Positions 49,606-62,372 are shown, counted from the stretch's first letter. The stretch: DNA of 64,000 nt from Patella vulgata (GCF_932274485.2 NC_065883.2:60803210-60867209); one strand, 5' to 3'. Program-made: numbers and translations. Notes: a model not told the origin generated them from the sequence alone.

Positions 49606-49800
49606 GAAAAGATGGGCTTTTTTCCTGATATCCAATATTTTAGCGCCATTCGTAATGAGGGACTCGAAGAACGAGGGTAGACATATTCCACAAGTCATGT
49701 TAAACGGTGACCTCATATTCTTTTCTGGAGAGCATGCGCAATAAATACTATGATTGAGACTTCTCGCGTATTTCGGCGAACATAACTAATTAGAAATTAC
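49606..49800 (+). repeat. Dispersed repeat R1, copy 1
   Basis: Shares AAAAGATGGGCTT, CTGATATCCAATATTT, GCGCCATT and GAACATAACTAA, then TAGAAATTA in order with the copy near the right edge. Type unknown; probably a non-autonomous element. Confidence 0.6.
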
Positions 49801-50192
49801 AGATATGGATTGCGATCAATTTCTGTTAATTTCTAGGTCCCATATATTAGCGATTTAGCTCCTTTAAAAAAATTCAATTTTCACGAATTAAGCATTCAAG
49901 AAAAAGAAAAATTAGCTTAAATTAAAGAAAAATGAGTCGATAATGAAATGTAAACAAATTATTTTACGAAATATTTAATGAGGCGTTTTTCTTACGCAAT
50001 AGTGCTTAAAATTGGATTTGTCGTATTTTCTGCGGGCTCAAAGTCATCAAAATAACATATTTCTCAGGGCCATAGAACAAATATTCTCGGCATAAATTCA
50101 ACAAAATGTTCCTAAAACGCTATAACTCAAAGACAGCAGTGTGCCAAATCAAACCCGTCTCGCCATTTTTTTATTTCAATTTTTTTTTCAAA

Positions 50193-50487
50193 ATGAAATG
50201 GGGTTTAACGTCTGACTTTTCTGCTCTAACTGGGAAAATGAAGAAGAGCATATGCCATATAGTGTGCCATGAGGCAAATATTGCCCGGACAGCGGCACTA
50301 CGGCCTACTCTTATATCGATTCCAAACTGTCAATGGTTCTTTTACGTGCACGCCAATGTCTACGGTTTTTTGGAACGACTACACACTGTCCTTGTCAGAC
50401 CCTCCATTCTGCATCACTGATAAGGGGAAACAGCACCAGACCGGACCCGTGACCTCCTAGCCAGCGACACTGCAGCGCGTCTCCCTC
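50193..50487 (-). mobile_element. SINE family B, nearly full length
   Basis: AAATGGGGTTTAACGTCTG, GCCCGGACAGCGGCACTACG, TTTTACGTGCACGCCAATG, CTGCATCACTGATAAGGGG, then head remnant GACCTCCTAGCCAGCG. It lacks the CGGGACCTCGG block. Confidence 0.9.
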
Positions 50488-50637
50488 TATTTTAGGGGTT
50501 GTATATAACTTGTATTGTCGGCGTCGTATTCATGCACGAGAACTCCTGTTTTGTTGATTACGTTAAAGTCTTAGTAATCAGAATGTTCTCATTCCTAATG
50601 CCTAATTGTCTTCCTTGGTAATTATAATTTCGCTGTA

Positions 50638-51046
50638 TTAAAGGGCGAATCCCGATTATCTTTTGGAGAATAAAACTACTTAATCTTGTGTTAAAATCCT
50701 CTACCTTAGCGCCCGGCAACTAACTCAATATACGTGATACATTTTCAACCAACTTAAACCTTTCAGTCCTCATCTGGATATGGAGACCGGTGTGCTAAAC
50801 TGTATTATGCGGTGTCTGGCTAAAACCAGATTTTTATTTTATAAAATTACGTGTAGGTGAAATTTAGATTTCGTTATCAAGTACAGCACGTGGATCATCC
50901 ACTGTGTAGACCTCTAAGGGAACGGCAATGGATTATCAAATCACCCAACGTAAATGCACCATTCCTCAATATTTTGGCGCTTAAATTTCATACATACACG
51001 GACTTTTATTTCTAGTAACCTGTTAAAATCAAGATTGTCCCTTTAA
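50638..51046. mobile_element. TTAA-flanked MITE, copy 1
   Basis: A 401-bp element (50642-51042) between TTAA duplications. Ends AGGGCGAATCCCGATTAT and AATCAAGATTGTCCCT are imperfect inverted repeats. There is no transposase. TTAA targets are typical of piggyBac-like elements; that assignment is an inference. Confidence 0.72.
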
Positions 51047-52036
51047 AACCTCATTTTCGTTTAATACAGTTATCACCCTTGACCAGAGTTAAACTCGTAC
51101 CAACATGCTGTAAATGTTACCTGGAACAATAGTGTAACTAGTTGTTTTTTCTGTCGGAAAAGTAATGGGGTATTGTTTAAGTCTAAGCACTATAACTTAG
51201 GTAAAACGGAAAAGGCTTTATGATCTGCCACCGTGTGGGTGGGTGTGTGTGTGTGTGTGTGTAGTGTGGGGGTTTGGTGGAGAGGCATATGGTGGAGAGG
51301 CATATTGTGGTACTTTACAGGAGAAATCGAAGATATATTTCGGTGAAATACGGCTTGTGGGGGAGAGGGTGGTTAGTGTGTGGGTGTGTTGGGAGAATGG
51401 GGGAATGGGGAGGATGTCTATGAACGAGCGTTTTGACTGTCCTTAAAACAAACTACCATTAGAATTTGCGTAAATCTAAAATAAAAAAAACATGAAACGA
51501 ATAGGTCAAATCAATTTAACATGTCTTAAGCAATAATTTGTGATAAATATATTTGAAAATAAGTAATTTATATAATCTTAACATTTGCTTGGTAATTTAT
51601 TTACAGCTTTTCAAAGGCGTTAAACCTCTTTGATTTGGTAAATGTAAAAGTGTTAAACCGAGTTTCTCTGAAGTGTTATTTCGCTTAGTGATGAAGGGCG
51701 AGGTCAAAATGATTAAATTTGGGTTTCCAAATATTACGTCATTTCTTACATTATCTTTTTTCGGTGGAGAAGAGTGGTAGTGGTGGGGGGGGGGATCTCA
51801 TCATATTTAGACAGGTACCGATTTCACAAAAAATATAAACCAAAGAAATTTGATCGACACACTTATGTTTCAGACGCAAATGAATGGGGATTTAGTCGTT
51901 ATTATTGTTTTTGTATGTAGCTTGCCGTATTGTTGTGTTAGCGGTCATAGCAGAAGGGAGGTATCCATCGAGATTCACGATCACTCGACAATATTATTGC
52001 TGATTAAATTCAAATTTCAATTCAAATCTATATTGG
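51047..52036. other. No gene seen; (GT)n at 51241-51262
   Basis: The (GT)n run is followed by a G-rich stretch to about 51415 in which the short repeat GGTGGAGAGGCATAT occurs twice (about 51279 and 51291). No exon. Confidence 0.45.
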
Positions 52037-52340
52037 ATATTAAAGGCCAATGACCCGTGGTATTTACTAGTTCAGTGTGATAATATATAATATAACTGTT
52101 TCAATAACTGTAAAATAAAGACAGTGTGTGATTAACAGTTCTTATGAAATATTAAATAGAGTTTGACTTGTATGTGCGTTTTATATAAATATTAAAGGCC
52201 AATGACCCATGATATTTAGTAGTTCAGTGTGATAATATATAATATATCTGTTTCATAACTGTAAAATAACTGTGTGATAAACAGTTCTTATGAAATATGA
52301 AATGGGGTTTGACTTGTATGTGCGTTTTATAAATCCCCTG
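52037..52340. repeat. Two-copy tandem duplication (152 bp)
   Basis: ATATTAAAGGCCAATGACCC starts at 52037 and 52189. Both copies end near ATGTGCGTTTTATA and are highly similar. Confidence 0.9.
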
Positions 52341-52659
52341 TACCACTGCACCCAGCCAGCGATATTTAAATACTATACGCCGAAATATATAACGCATTCT
52401 GTAGTGCGTTTAAAGAGATAAAATGAGGTTGATCGTGTCTATGCGTTTAATATTAAATCATGATTTGTAACTATTCTCGGTCTTGTCTGCGATATCACCT
52501 TGGTGGATGCGGACGTAAAATATAGATTTTTCACCCCCCCCCCACACACATAATTATATTCCCTGTGTTGCTGCACCCAGTGGAATTCAAATATTATACA
52601 CCCAAATATTTAACTCACTTTTCAATAACATGATGTAGACCGATGTAAATAATTGATCA

Positions 52660-52745
52660 TACGTTTAATTGACAAGTTTAATTAGATAGGTGATAAACCT
52701 GTTAATTAACTAGAGTAATTAATTATCAAGTTGATTGACACGTAC
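52660..52745. promoter_or_regulatory. Candidate homeodomain-site cluster
   Basis: TTTAATTAGA, GTTAATTAAC and GTAATTAATTATC are followed by TTGATTGACACG, whose TGATTGACA resembles a Pbx/Exd-Meis site. It lies about 5.2 kb upstream of en-B. EH2 proteins bind with Exd, so the pairing is suggestive. Chance occurrence in AT-rich DNA is a serious alternative. Confidence 0.25.
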
Positions 52746-52785
52746 AGATGGATCATTTTATCCATCGTGCAATATAAATAAATAA

Positions 52786-53308
52786 TTAAAGGGCCAATTC
52801 CGATAATATTTTGGAGAATAAAAATGTTTCATTTTGTGTTAAAATCCCTTAAAATCCTCTACCTAAGAGCCGAGCAACTAACTCCATATTTTTCATACGT
52901 TTTCAAACAACTTAAATCCGCCAGTCTTCATCTGGAAATGGAAACCAGTGTCCAAACTGTATTATATGGTGTCTGGATAAAACCAGACTTTTATTTTATA
53001 AAAATAATGTGTAGGTGAAATATACCCTTCGTTATGAAGTACAGCACACAAGTCATTCACTGTATAGACCTCTAAAGAAACGGGAATCGATTATCAGGTC
53101 GCCCAACGAAAAAATTGATCCGAAATCTTAAAAGGGTTACGTGTCCGGATAAGCATTTTTGACTTTCACGTCCAAACGACTGAATATTTTGAGCTGAAAT
53201 TTTGAGACAAGGTAAACACAACATTTCTCTATATTTAGCTGCTTAAATTTCATATGTACTCAGACTTTTATTATTGAGACTCTGTTCAAATCGGGATAGT
53301 CCCTTTAA
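52786..53308. mobile_element. TTAA-flanked MITE, copy 2
   Basis: A 515-bp element (52790-53304) between TTAA duplications, ends AGGGCCAATTCCGATAAT and ATCGGGATAGTCCCT. It aligns with copy 1 over most of its length (GGAGAATAAAA, CAACTAACTCCATAT, GTCTGGATAAAACCAGA) but contains about 115 bp more near 53100-53220. Confidence 0.75.
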
Positions 53309-53397
53309 GCTCATGAAATGTGTACAAAACACTATTGTTAGCCGAGAAAGTTCCCGGTATTTTCCGACATGCTTTACCCTGGTGGATAGCATGGACG

Positions 53398-53490
53398 GAA
53401 AGTCACGTAAGAACGGGTCTAATAGTTCGAGTAGGTCGAAAAATCGAGGCTCCGTTTACATGCTAATATGCACGTAAAACACCTAGAAAG
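53398..53490 (+). mobile_element. SINE family B, decayed internal fragment
   Basis: GTCGAAAAATCGAGGCTCCG and ACATGCTAATATGCACGTAA match the family B body weakly. Confidence 0.5.
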
Positions 53491-54004
53491 GTATATTAGG
53501 TGATAATATAGCTTATTAATAAAATAGATAATTAGTACATGTAATTAACGAACTCACGCAAATGAAACTAGACGGGTAATGACGGGTTTCACTGGTGCAT
53601 GGTTAAACAGATTTTCATGTGAGCATTGGACACGTGTTATAAAATGTACGCAGAATTAGTGAATAAATCCAGCAATATCAGTTCCATTTATACAACGGAA
53701 ACTCGACACGGTGACATCACTTCCGTTATCAACAAAAAATTTAAATTGAATTCCAAAAACAACAACTTCGATTGTCCTTTACATGACATAAAATTGATTT
53801 AAAATTTAATCTGAATTAAAACTTTATAAAGCCTTATTAAAATGCGAATGGGCTATTTCTCGGCACGAGAGGATGTTAGAAACACATTTTTGATATCTAT
53901 ATGATAGTATTGATTCATACTATTTGTCCCTTGAAATAAAATACCATAATTTTATACGAATAATGAATATCACTTACTTCAAACAAATATTTGTTTTGGA
54001 GGTT

Positions 54005-54880
54005 AAAAATACAGTTTTTGCCAAAAGACATTACTTCCGGTGGTAATGAAAATTTTAAATCAGTTTTATGAAATCGTAAATGACATTAGGTAAAACTTTT
54101 ATGAAAATCGAATAATAATTTCACCGCAATTGAACAAGTTAGAAACCATAATTATAAACAAATTACATAATTATACGACTCAGTTAAATAAAATACTCGT
54201 TTTGAAGCTAAAATTACAGATTGTGCCCAAATGACGCCATTTCCGGTGACAGTGAAAATTGGTTCCTCCCAGTCAAAGGTGGCATTAGGCATCACATGGT
54301 GAAAATAAATTGAAAATCGGATTATAATTAACTCGTTTACAAGGTAAAATAACGCGAAAAGTGACTCGTGCAAAATTGCTTATTTCTAGGCAACTGCTGA
54401 TATTACCGACGAATTATGACATACATTGTCTTCGTATGGATTAATGCTACAGGATTATGAAAGTTGTCAAGTTACGAAGGAATATTCTAAAATATGAAAA
54501 GCCTGAATGGGTTGTAAATAGCTCATTTTTATACTTTTTTTTTACCTTAAAATCAAACTTGCGCAAATACAAAACCGAAACTAAAAACACAGAGTCCGAC
54601 TTTTCTGCGCCTGTAGTAGTGGCATTCATTTTGATCTATCAGATTCGTGATAATTAATATTTGCTTGCGGAAAGACGTTCCTAACCGCCAAAATTGTAGT
54701 TTTTGTCAACATTATGTCCTTTCTGGTGCCGACAGAAAACTTTATCGATAATAAAAAAGTTGAGACCATGCACCATTGCGCATATGAACTCTGTTTTATA
54801 CAAATCGAGCAATAAATAATTAACCTAGACCCAATAATTATCGAGACAAAAATTGTTCGCATTTTTGCTCAAATCCCATG
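54005..54880. repeat. Degenerate array of a large repeat unit
   Basis: Three blocks align: ACAGTTTTTGCCAAAAGACA (54011), ACAGATTGTGCCCAAATGAC (54217) and GTAGTTTTTGTCAACATTAT (54697). Each is followed by a TTCCGGTG-like core and GAAAATT or GAAAACTT. A weaker TCACTTCCG block is at 53716. Spacing is irregular (about 200-480 bp), so the array is old. Confidence 0.5.
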
Positions 54881-54978
54881 ACACTTTAACTCTGAGTAAA
54901 ATTATTCATGTCAATTTTGTCAAAATTTAAATTTTTAAAATTTTGCGCCCAATATCTGCGAATATGTATCAAATGTGG

Positions 54979-55034
54979 AATGAAATGAAATGGGGTTTAA
55001 CGTCCTACTGTTTTGCTCCTTAACTGGGCAAATG
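54979..55034 (-). mobile_element. SINE family B, 3' fragment
   Basis: AATGAAATGGGGTTTAACG, TCCTACTGTTTTGCTCC, AACTGGGCAAATG; truncated. Confidence 0.8.
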
Positions 55035-57203
55035 TTAAAATCCGATTATTATTGTTAATACTGGTGATTTCTGACATTTGCCATTGCCGCAGAAAGTTCG
55101 AAATAGCTTTAAAGTTTAAGTCACACCTACATTCCCAGTAAAACCGAAGACATCGAATCTATCCGACAAGTAGTTTCTGAGATATGCTCAAGTGGAAAAA
55201 AAAGGAAAAAGAATAATAATCTTAACAAAAACAATAGTGTTTCACACAAGCTACGCATTACATATATAATTGATACCCACCCTTGTTCTATCTCATACAC
55301 ACCATTTAACAGCAACAGAAGTTATATTCCACACTTTTTACAGCCCTGCTAACATATAAAATATCTAAAGTCGTCCTAAAATTCAAAAGAAATGTTAATG
55401 TAATATTAATGGAGTAATAAAACAAACAAACAAAAAACGCAACCAAATGAGAACTGAAATCTCTACAAAAGAGTTTTCTAATAATGAATTTTAGTAGGAT
55501 GGAATGTACTATAATTTCTTTAGAGATTTAAATTAAAAAGCAAAACCAAAAGAGAAGTTGAATCTTCACAAAGGAGTTTTCTAATAATGAATTATTAGTG
55601 TGATGTAATAGGCTTTAATCTTAAAACGTTTTCAGAATGAATCTGTTGATAATTGTCTAAAAGAAAAATCAACGTAATTGTTTTAAAGCTAATCTTAACA
55701 TAGAACTAAGTTCAAGTCAAAAGTTAAATTAGAAACTCGACTACATAACCGATGTTTCTTAAGCAAACCAAATTACAACGTCAAATTCTTGATAGTGAAA
55801 GATGTATGGGCAGTACACGTGTACGCTGCGCGTGCGGATGCGGTACAGCCAATTTCTTTGTAAAATTACCGTGAAATATGTCCGACCTCACACACATATA
55901 TAAACTAAGAAATACCCAAATTAAATTACACTGTTTCTTTTCTTACTTTGCAACTATTATTCTCTTACGACTGACATGATTGTGACATGTTGAAATCAAC
56001 ATGGTGGGTCTAATAAATATCTTTCAATAAATACCAAGTCAATTTAGTCAAATTTGAAAATAAGATTGACGACTTTACTAAAGTATAAAGTATCGGTTTA
56101 AATAAACTATATAAAGATTCGAGGTTTAAAGGCAAATACAGACTTTTAGACCACACAGATAAAACTAATATTGGTACAAACAGAATTAAAATAGATCAAT
56201 TCTAACTTAAGACGTAAGTAATTTAAGTTCAGATTACTTTTCAATGGATTTAGGCCCACAATCTTTATTGTCTTACTTAGAATGCCCAATCAATGTCTGA
56301 AGGAAGATGTTTTTGCTTTGATCTGATTATCTGAAATACTTTTCACGGATGCAGCCCTTAATTTGCCAAATTTAAATCAGAACAATGGTTTATTGGTCGT
56401 TTTGCGGCTTTATGTTTGTAAGTTTTGATTACAGTCGAATTTTGTTAAACAAGATTTAAATGAATTTAAAAGATAACGATGGTATATTGTTCATAAATAG
56501 TGATATTTCCTAAATTGTTGAAACAAAATAAAAACCATGCGTAATATACAATCGACTGAAAGTACAGCAAAAGAAGATTATTGTTATAAAAATAATTATA
56601 TGCCACATAATTTAGAATAATTCTTACAAAGAATGAAATTGCAATTTAAAATTTATTCTTATTTTCACCCTTAAAGTTGTTAAGTCACATCAGTTTTCCC
56701 TCTACATAAACAGAATAATACAAGAATGGGCTAATAATCACCCTATAGTTTATTTACAAGAAGTATGTTGGTAATTCAAGAAACGAGACTTTTTCTATTT
56801 AACAGAATGTTGGCTTTTTAGAAACAAATACATCAAACTAAGTCAACGTCAGCGTTCATCATGAGATTCTGCAACAAAGCAATAGAAGGGTAGTCAACGT
56901 GAAATAATTGCATGAATCAAAGAGAAACAGATCTGGGTTTAAAGCACTGTATGAACGATACAGTGTAATGAAGATAAAGAGATAGACGACAAAAAGTGTA
57001 AGCATGAATAAGATAGTTTATTTTAACTGTGTAAACACACACTTGACAGAATATGGAGTTATGTTTATAATGCCAAATGGATTTAACAGTGATGGGGTTA
57101 ATGTATTTCGCATGAGTCTCGTTAACAAATTTGATACAAGGGAGATAATTAGAGAGATAGTTTGATAAAGCATTCATAAACATGCGTTTAATATTCTCAC
57201 TAT
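55035..57203. other. No gene seen
   Basis: AT-rich. A GC-rich spot lies at about 55810-55850. CTAATAATGAATT recurs at about 55479 and 55579 within a weak 100-bp duplication. No exon. Confidence 0.4.
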
Positions 57204-57794
57204 AACATCTAGACAGATGTATTATATTTAATGATGCGTGTTATTACTTGTAGTGTTGTTTCGCGTAAATTGTAATACTTTTATATGAATATGGAGAAAA
57301 TGAAACCCTTTACCTCGTCACCCATAAGCCCCCAAAACAGTTACATATCTAAGTGCTATTTTCGTATTTCGACCTCGAAATCATAAGACCCTTTTCTTTA
57401 CCCATCTCAGATGTTACCCATTTTTTGTTTATCTCATCTAACGCCCACACTAGGCCTACAATTGCATTAACATCGGACTGTGCTGGTAAAGAATGTTAAA
57501 AAGATAGTGTTTTCGTTCGATATATATCACTTCAGCACTGGCAAAATATAATCAATTTGGGGAGGTAGCCAAGTTAAACATAACGACACACATACATACA
57601 ACCACCCCATCTGCAACATCAAAAAAGATGTATTATTTTTAATGATGCATGATATTACTTGTAGTTTTGTTTCGCGTAAATTGTAATACTTTTATATGAA
57701 TATGGAGAAAATGAAATCCTTTACCTCGTCACCCATAAGCCCCAAAACAGTTACGTATCTACGTGCTATTTTCGTATTTCGACATCGAAATCAT
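57204..57794. repeat. 180-bp direct duplication, 411 bp apart
   Basis: Copy 1 at 57204-57384 and copy 2 at 57615-57794 share GTTTCGCGTAAATTGTAATA, GAATATGGAGAAAATGAAA and CCTCGTCACCCATAAGCCCC with few differences. The 230 bp between them is not duplicated. Confidence 0.9.
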
Positions 57795-58985
57795 CAAAGA
57801 AGAAAAGAGTAATGATTATTATGTTACATTAACTGAACATGTACGGTTATATAGGATCACCTTGTGTACACCCCTCGGGTGCTTCTCAAAATCCAAAATG
57901 GCTACCATTAAATTAAACAAGGCTTTAGCAAGTTTTGTTCGTTCATTCGTTCTTGGAGCTTAACGTACGCTTTCACCAATGGCGATATCGCCGATAAGTG
58001 CTTCCTATGAAAATTGGAAGAAAAGGAGAGAGATAGGGGAGCGAGCCCTGGATTAAAGCGTGAACAATATATATCTTATTTTGACTTATTGACATTTAGC
58101 AGAGCCCGGAAATTTATTTACAAAGCCGTGATTATATACAAGAAACAGTAGTATGGCATAATATTATACAAAGCAATATACAGTCACTTTTGTACAAAAT
58201 ATATAATCGGATATACACAACAATATCAACAGTATAAATTATATATGAATGATATCCTATGTTTTTTTGGGTCACACATTATACAATAAAAATACAATTG
58301 GTGTTTAAAAGAATTCTGTTAATTTGATTAACGCTGATATTTTGTAGTTAAGGAAAAAACCAATTATCTTAACAAGTAAATAACCATAATCATTATAACT
58401 GTCGCTATTTACTTTAATAAGGTGAGAATCAACAATTATCAAGATACAACTTCTAATAATGAGTCAGTCAAATGAACAACACAACTGTTGAGACATCAAT
58501 CAAAAAAATAAAGAAATGTTATTACACAATCAGCACTGCTTTGTTATACTATACCGAAACCCACTACCCTCTAATCTGATTCGGGTAACTGTAGACTCGC
58601 CCCTGAAGGCGAAAATCAGAATGGCGGAAGTTGGCTACTTAGCAGGAGCTTAAGGTGAGAACGTTTGATCGCTGCAGATAAGGGAGTGAGATAAAGTTTA
58701 CGTATGGACAATGGAAATGTATCGTAGATTAATGAGTTTATTGACAATATGCTTTTTGTAGTTATTGTTTAACGTGTAAACACGATCATTATCAAATGAT
58801 GGATGACAATAGACCAATAGAATTAGTCTTTATTTTAGCTGGGAACATTCAAGTGATTTATCAAAGTTCAAATTATCACTCCGTAACGGTCTTATAGTGT
58901 TGAAACCAATTAGGAACACCCTTTGATCTCGAGCAGCTACCGATGTGGCGATGAACACGTAATTACAACATATAATTGTTTCATC
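57795..58985. other. No gene seen
   Basis: AT-rich. A short GC-richer segment at about 58550-58660 contains ATGGCGGAAG and AAGGTGAGA but no open frame of useful length. Confidence 0.4.
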
Positions 58986-59310
58986 ATTCATATAGATAAA
59001 AATAACCCACAATATCAACGAATTAAGTAATATTTGCTTAATATAATATAGCCCCCTCGACCCTAAATGCTATTCACACATGTTTTAAATGCAATTTTTA
59101 ATTCAAGATTCAATGATTTGATCAGTGAAAAACACCACATAATAATATTATGATTTGTTCATAATTTATATAGATACAAATAACCTAAACGATCAACGAC
59201 TTCTGTAATATTTGCTTAATACAATATAGGTCCTTCCGTCCTAAATAAACAAGTTTATTACATACAAATTTTATTTCAAGATTCAAAAACGCGATCTGTG
59301 AAAAACATTA
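58986..59310. repeat. Two-copy tandem duplication (about 178 bp)
   Basis: ATTCATATAGATAAAAATAA (58986) and ATTTATATAGATACAAATAA (59164). Both continue through GTAATATTTGCTTAATA and TTCAAGATTCAA. Copies are moderately diverged. Confidence 0.82.
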
Positions 59311-60386
59311 TATTTAAACATATTTTTTTTCCTGTCGGAGCTATATTGTATTGAGTTTGATTTAAACAACTTTCATTCAGATAAGATTAATGTTAAATAC
59401 ACACATTGTCAAAAAGTAAGGATTAAAAGAACCAAGCCAAATACAGGTTAACATTAATTCGCTTCCTTGTGTGTCCCAATTTTTAAATATACGGGAGTTT
59501 TCATGCTCGGTCGCACTTATTCGCGTTCCAGGCGTGTACTCCTGACAGTAGATGGGGACGCCGCTGTCCGGAAAAATTCTCTTCCTAGCACTGCACAAAT
59601 GGCAATAGAAATCACCATAGGTTATCCCCTTATTTTATTCTACCCTTGGGTTGGCGTTAGGATTGAAGCCTATAATACTGGGAGTAAACAGACACACAAT
59701 TTTATCCAATTATAAGCAAGTTAGTTCCATATCATACTGATCCTAATCATGTTCTAAAATGCCAAAATAAACAAAGCTGCCATGTAGACAAATCCCAAGG
59801 CATGGCGATCAGATTTTGTACCCCGGAATGATCTTTAATATTTGAGCTAATTTTTATTCGAAATAAAACCGAACGATTCATAAGATAATTTATAGCAGGC
59901 ATGCACATGCCGCTCACTATCTATTCCAAATCTTTAATTTTAGGCGAGGTTATAGATCGTCTAAGAATTTGGGCGGTCTCTAGGAAGACAATGATCCATG
60001 AAATACGGCGTATTTGATCATTCCTTTGACTTATATATCCCTGGATCCATCATGAAAGTGACACATAACTGAACGTTTTTTGTGGCATATTTAAAACTAA
60101 CTTGTTACAATAGAAAGACAAATATTTCAGACAATTATTCCACAACAGGGTGGTCTAAATTCTTTCAATTGATTAAAACAAGTGTAAAAACTTATCGACT
60201 TCGTGTCGTCTAACAATCCAAATTCTTGAAAACGCGTACAGAAGGGAGATTTGTACAGTGAAGTAATGTAAAAATTTCAAAAGACAAAAGCAGAAAATAT
60301 GTAATCAAAAGATTTTAATAAATTTACGTCATACAAGACATCAGAAATATTTTCAACGGTATTTATTTTTAAAAATGTAACAATTT
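59311..60386. other. No gene seen
   Basis: The overlapping open frames at 59377-59715 on both strands have no recognisable features. About 59940-60070 is higher-complexity sequence of unknown role. Confidence 0.4.
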
Positions 60387-60484
60387 AAATCTTAATATTT
60401 TGCCAAAACAAAAGGCAAATATTGTAGAAATAATAAAATCTAAATCTTAATATTTTGTCAAAACAAAATCAAATATTGTAGAAA
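60387..60484. repeat. Two-copy tandem duplication (55 bp)
   Basis: AAATCTTAATATTTTGCCAA at 60387 and AAATCTTAATATTTTGTCAA at 60442, each followed by CAAATATTGTAGAAA. Confidence 0.88.
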
Positions 60485-61839
60485 AAGATGAAAACATAAA
60501 ATAAAAAAAGATATCCTTAACTACACTGTATATGCGAAGATGTGGGTTTAAAATGGTTTGGCGTTTTAAAAAAAAGTTGTTAATTTCATTGGAGTATATA
60601 TTATGTTGATTTATTTGTGGTGTGATACAAATAATATTTTATTCATTAAGTTTACAGAATTAATATGATAAATATAGAATACGATAACGAGCTGGTTTTG
60701 AGAAATAACTAGGAAGTTTCGCTTCCCCTCTCATTTCCTTTCCTTTAAATAGCAAAGAAAAAATACCACCAATACAAAAAATACACCACATCCTCATATC
60801 AGATAAATCTTTATGAACAGATTAAACATTGAGAAACAAAGCTCCTCTGGGTCACCTTATATAAATGAATTTATAATGAAAATGCCATTGTTGTTACATT
60901 GATATTTTTATTGAGCTTTCTAATGTTTTGAGTTCTAGAAATCTGCGGTGTAGTAGGAATTTATTTATGACTAAAGTGTTGCTAAGATATAAAGGAAATA
61001 CATCATCTGAGTACAAAGAAAGATAGGGATGTAAATGATGTAGCTTAGTATATGATGCGTGTAATATATACGTCTTATTAGTGATAGCTATGCTTGACGA
61101 GGATGGCAATGACTAGTTGTTCAGTATTTAGCATCCTCGTAAATAACAAAACACAATAAATATCTTTCTTTTATATGTATATAAATTGTTTGCACGTGTT
61201 CCTTTGATGTATTTTCTGTTAATTCGTGAAAATATAGCATAAAGGACAGAAAGATAAAGTTTATTTGTTAAATATTTCAGAACTATCTTTAGTTTTCCGA
61301 CAAATTTTTTAACTGTTTTTGGAAGAATGGTTCTTAAAGGATTTGTGAATTTTGGTTCCAATTTAGCCATAAAATAAGACAACCGTCATGACGTAACGTT
61401 ATGTAAACATATTTGGTTCAATCTGGAGCTCTGTTTAAAGCGTTATCTATTGGTTGTTAATCGAACTATTGACTAGTCATAATTTGGAACAGAAATTTGC
61501 TTCATTTGCAGCAGTGTTAAGTAGGATTAGGTATAATCAAACGAAACATCACGAGGAGTATGATTTTATGTTGTTCTATGTGTTATTTGTCTTTGTATTG
61601 TTTAGCTGTTTTCCGAAATTGTCCATCACTCGATGGAAAAATTCCTGGATCTGGATGAGTTTATCGTTATTATTATTATTTTAATAAAAATTCGTAAATA
61701 TTCACCTGGATTTTAAATTTGATTTTTACAAAGCAACTATGGCATTGTATCTACCAAATCTAAGGTGGTTGTTCCATGGATTTTTTGAGAAAAAAAAATA
61801 TAAATGAAATTATCTTTGTTTTGAGCAACAAGAATAATG

Positions 61840-61842
<3 letters not shown>
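60485..61842. other. No gene seen
   Basis: AT-rich. The 84-codon minus frame at 61128-61382 and the 76-codon plus frame at 61454-61684 have no recognisable domain. Confidence 0.4.

Positions 61843-61913
<71 letters not shown>
61843..61913. repeat. (AT)n microsatellite
   Basis: About 70 bases of AT dinucleotides with one GT interruption; the longest such run in the window. Confidence 0.93.
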
Positions 61914-62167
61914 AATAAAAAAAATCCGTCCAGATAAAAAATTCTCCACTTTACTTCATTCTGACATACATTAAATCATATAAGCTAGCTGTCTGCCTTC
62001 TATGGGCGTCTTCAGATATTAATATATATATACACCCCATGATCCCGGTGTCTTTATTTGCTTTTACCAGTCGACCCCCATTCTGGTTAACCTTTGCTTT
62101 CAGAATGGTTTCAGGTGTTTGGGGTAACAGAGTCGCAGATCCCCTGCGGTAAGAGATTTACTAGCAG

Positions 62168-62372
62168 TTCGACTTGAATCAACTGGCGTGGTTTCGATTC
62201 CCCTGTTGTATGTGACAAGGAGTAGGGACGCCTGTCCAACCTCGTGGGTTTTCTCCGGGTCCTCCGGTTTCCTCCCACTGGTAAGAAACATGTGTTAGTC
62301 CCGAAGTGACCCAGTTTGTGTCGAGTGGACGTTACCCCGCCCCCACCTCTCTCGCCCCCCTCTCTCTCTCCA
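62168..62372 (+). mobile_element. SINE family A, head damaged
   Basis: CAACTGGCGTGGTTTCGATT (box B), GTGACAAGGAGTAGGGACGC, CCGGGTCCTCCGGTTTCC. It then skips the AAAGATCCCTACGCGCAAG block to TGTTAGTCCCGAAGTGACCC and GTCGAGTGGACGTTACC, with a CT/C-rich tail. Box A is not recognisable. Confidence 0.9.

Noticed and set aside
52286-52312. SINE family B tail (AAATATGAAATGGGGTTTGAC)
   Set aside because: The matching copy of the 152-bp duplication reads AAATATTAAATAGAGTTTGAC, so the likeness is probably chance within that duplication.
58621-58660. ATGGCGGAAG followed by AAGGTGAGA, resembling a first exon and donor
   Set aside because: The frame closes after ten codons, before the donor-like site.
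61737-61949. Open frame with poly-Ile/Tyr
   Set aside because: It is the translation of the (AT)n microsatellite.
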